A stretch of DNA of 64,000 nucleotides, taken from NCBI RefSeq assembly GCF_000423705.1, contig NZ_KE384083.1:686462-750461 (forward strand), in the 5' to 3' direction. The notes under the pieces were generated by a model. It worked only from the letters and a program-made list of their open reading frames with translations, was not told the origin of the DNA and did no database searches. The stretch's first letter is position 1; each line of letters begins with the position of its first letter. Both the position numbers and the translations under genes were made by a program. Of the stretch, positions 63,962-64,000 are shown piece by piece. The DNA is from Stappia stellulata DSM 5886. Lineage in GTDB: Bacteria; Pseudomonadota; Alphaproteobacteria; Rhizobiales; Stappiaceae.

Positions 63962-64000
63962 TCAGGCGACGTGCGAACGCATCAGTTCGCCGATGGGCGG
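63962..64000 (-). CDS. Possible C-terminal end of a minus-strand gene (cut by window edge)
   Basis: The last 39 bases read on the minus strand as PPIGELMRSHVA followed by TGA at 63962-63964, converging with the thiolase gene. The ending looks natural, but only 12 residues are visible, so family and reality are unverified. Confidence 0.3.
   Translation of the reverse strand, partial: PPIGELMRSHVA

Overview
The window is a high-GC chromosomal segment of an alphaproteobacterium. It carries fixLJ-fixK oxygen signalling, ccoNOQP and ccoGHIS for a cbb3 oxidase, a PodJ-like polarity protein, the proteobacterial ligase-associated DNA repair cluster and a TIGR02186/TauE pair. This set fits the order Hyphomicrobiales, perhaps a Stappiaceae-like lineage. 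That placement is an inference from gene content; there is no rRNA here.

Left edge (1-6071): accessory DNA ending at a tRNA-Thr(GGT) gene. It holds one type I-C CRISPR repeat at the very edge, a decayed hsdR fragment, small hypothetical ORFs, a putative HUH Rep-like protein translationally coupled to a small upstream gene, and a tyrosine integrase next to the tRNA 3' end. The layout is that of an integrative element at a tRNA, with its far end outside the window. The integrase N-terminal domain is encoded, but no ATG, GTG or TTG starts it.

6.4-8.4 kb: a protoglobin gene divergent from an NsrR-type Rrf2 regulator with a palindrome between them, then a single-domain response regulator. 8.4-30 kb: the microaerobic module. 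ccoG-H-I-S and ccoN-O-Q-P are on the minus strand but are separated by a cassette of periplasmic copper amine oxidase, AraC regulator and exported amidohydrolase. Next come an AbrB-type membrane protein, hemN, fixK, a lone receiver, fixJ and fixL. FNR/FixK-type boxes precede ccoN and hemN, and one lies between ccoG and the amine oxidase gene. This predicts FixL (haem PAS) > FixJ > FixK > cco/hemN.

30-40 kb: mscL, a hypothetical gene divergent from a CbrA/CrbS-like transporter-histidine kinase-receiver hybrid, a cytochrome P460, a CrbR-like LuxR response regulator and a DUF4212/ActP-type symporter pair. This looks like an acetate or short-acid uptake switch. 40-44.9 kb: hydrolases (proline iminopeptidase, YjbQ, HSL esterase, double-hotdog thioesterase), a periplasmic coiled-coil protein and a DsbA-fold isomerase.

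45-51.5 kb: the ligase-associated DNA repair set, with ATP-dependent ligase and metallo-beta-lactamase nuclease on the minus strand and Lhr-like helicase and PdeM on the plus strand. An NTF2-like gene sits inside it. 51.6-58.3 kb: DUF3429 protein, TIGR02186 protein, TauE-type exporter and the 1409-aa PodJ-like protein. 58.6-64 kb: a MerR regulator and an acyl-CoA dehydrogenase / acyl-CoA dehydrogenase / thiolase run. A 12-mer is shared between the merR and first dehydrogenase upstream regions.
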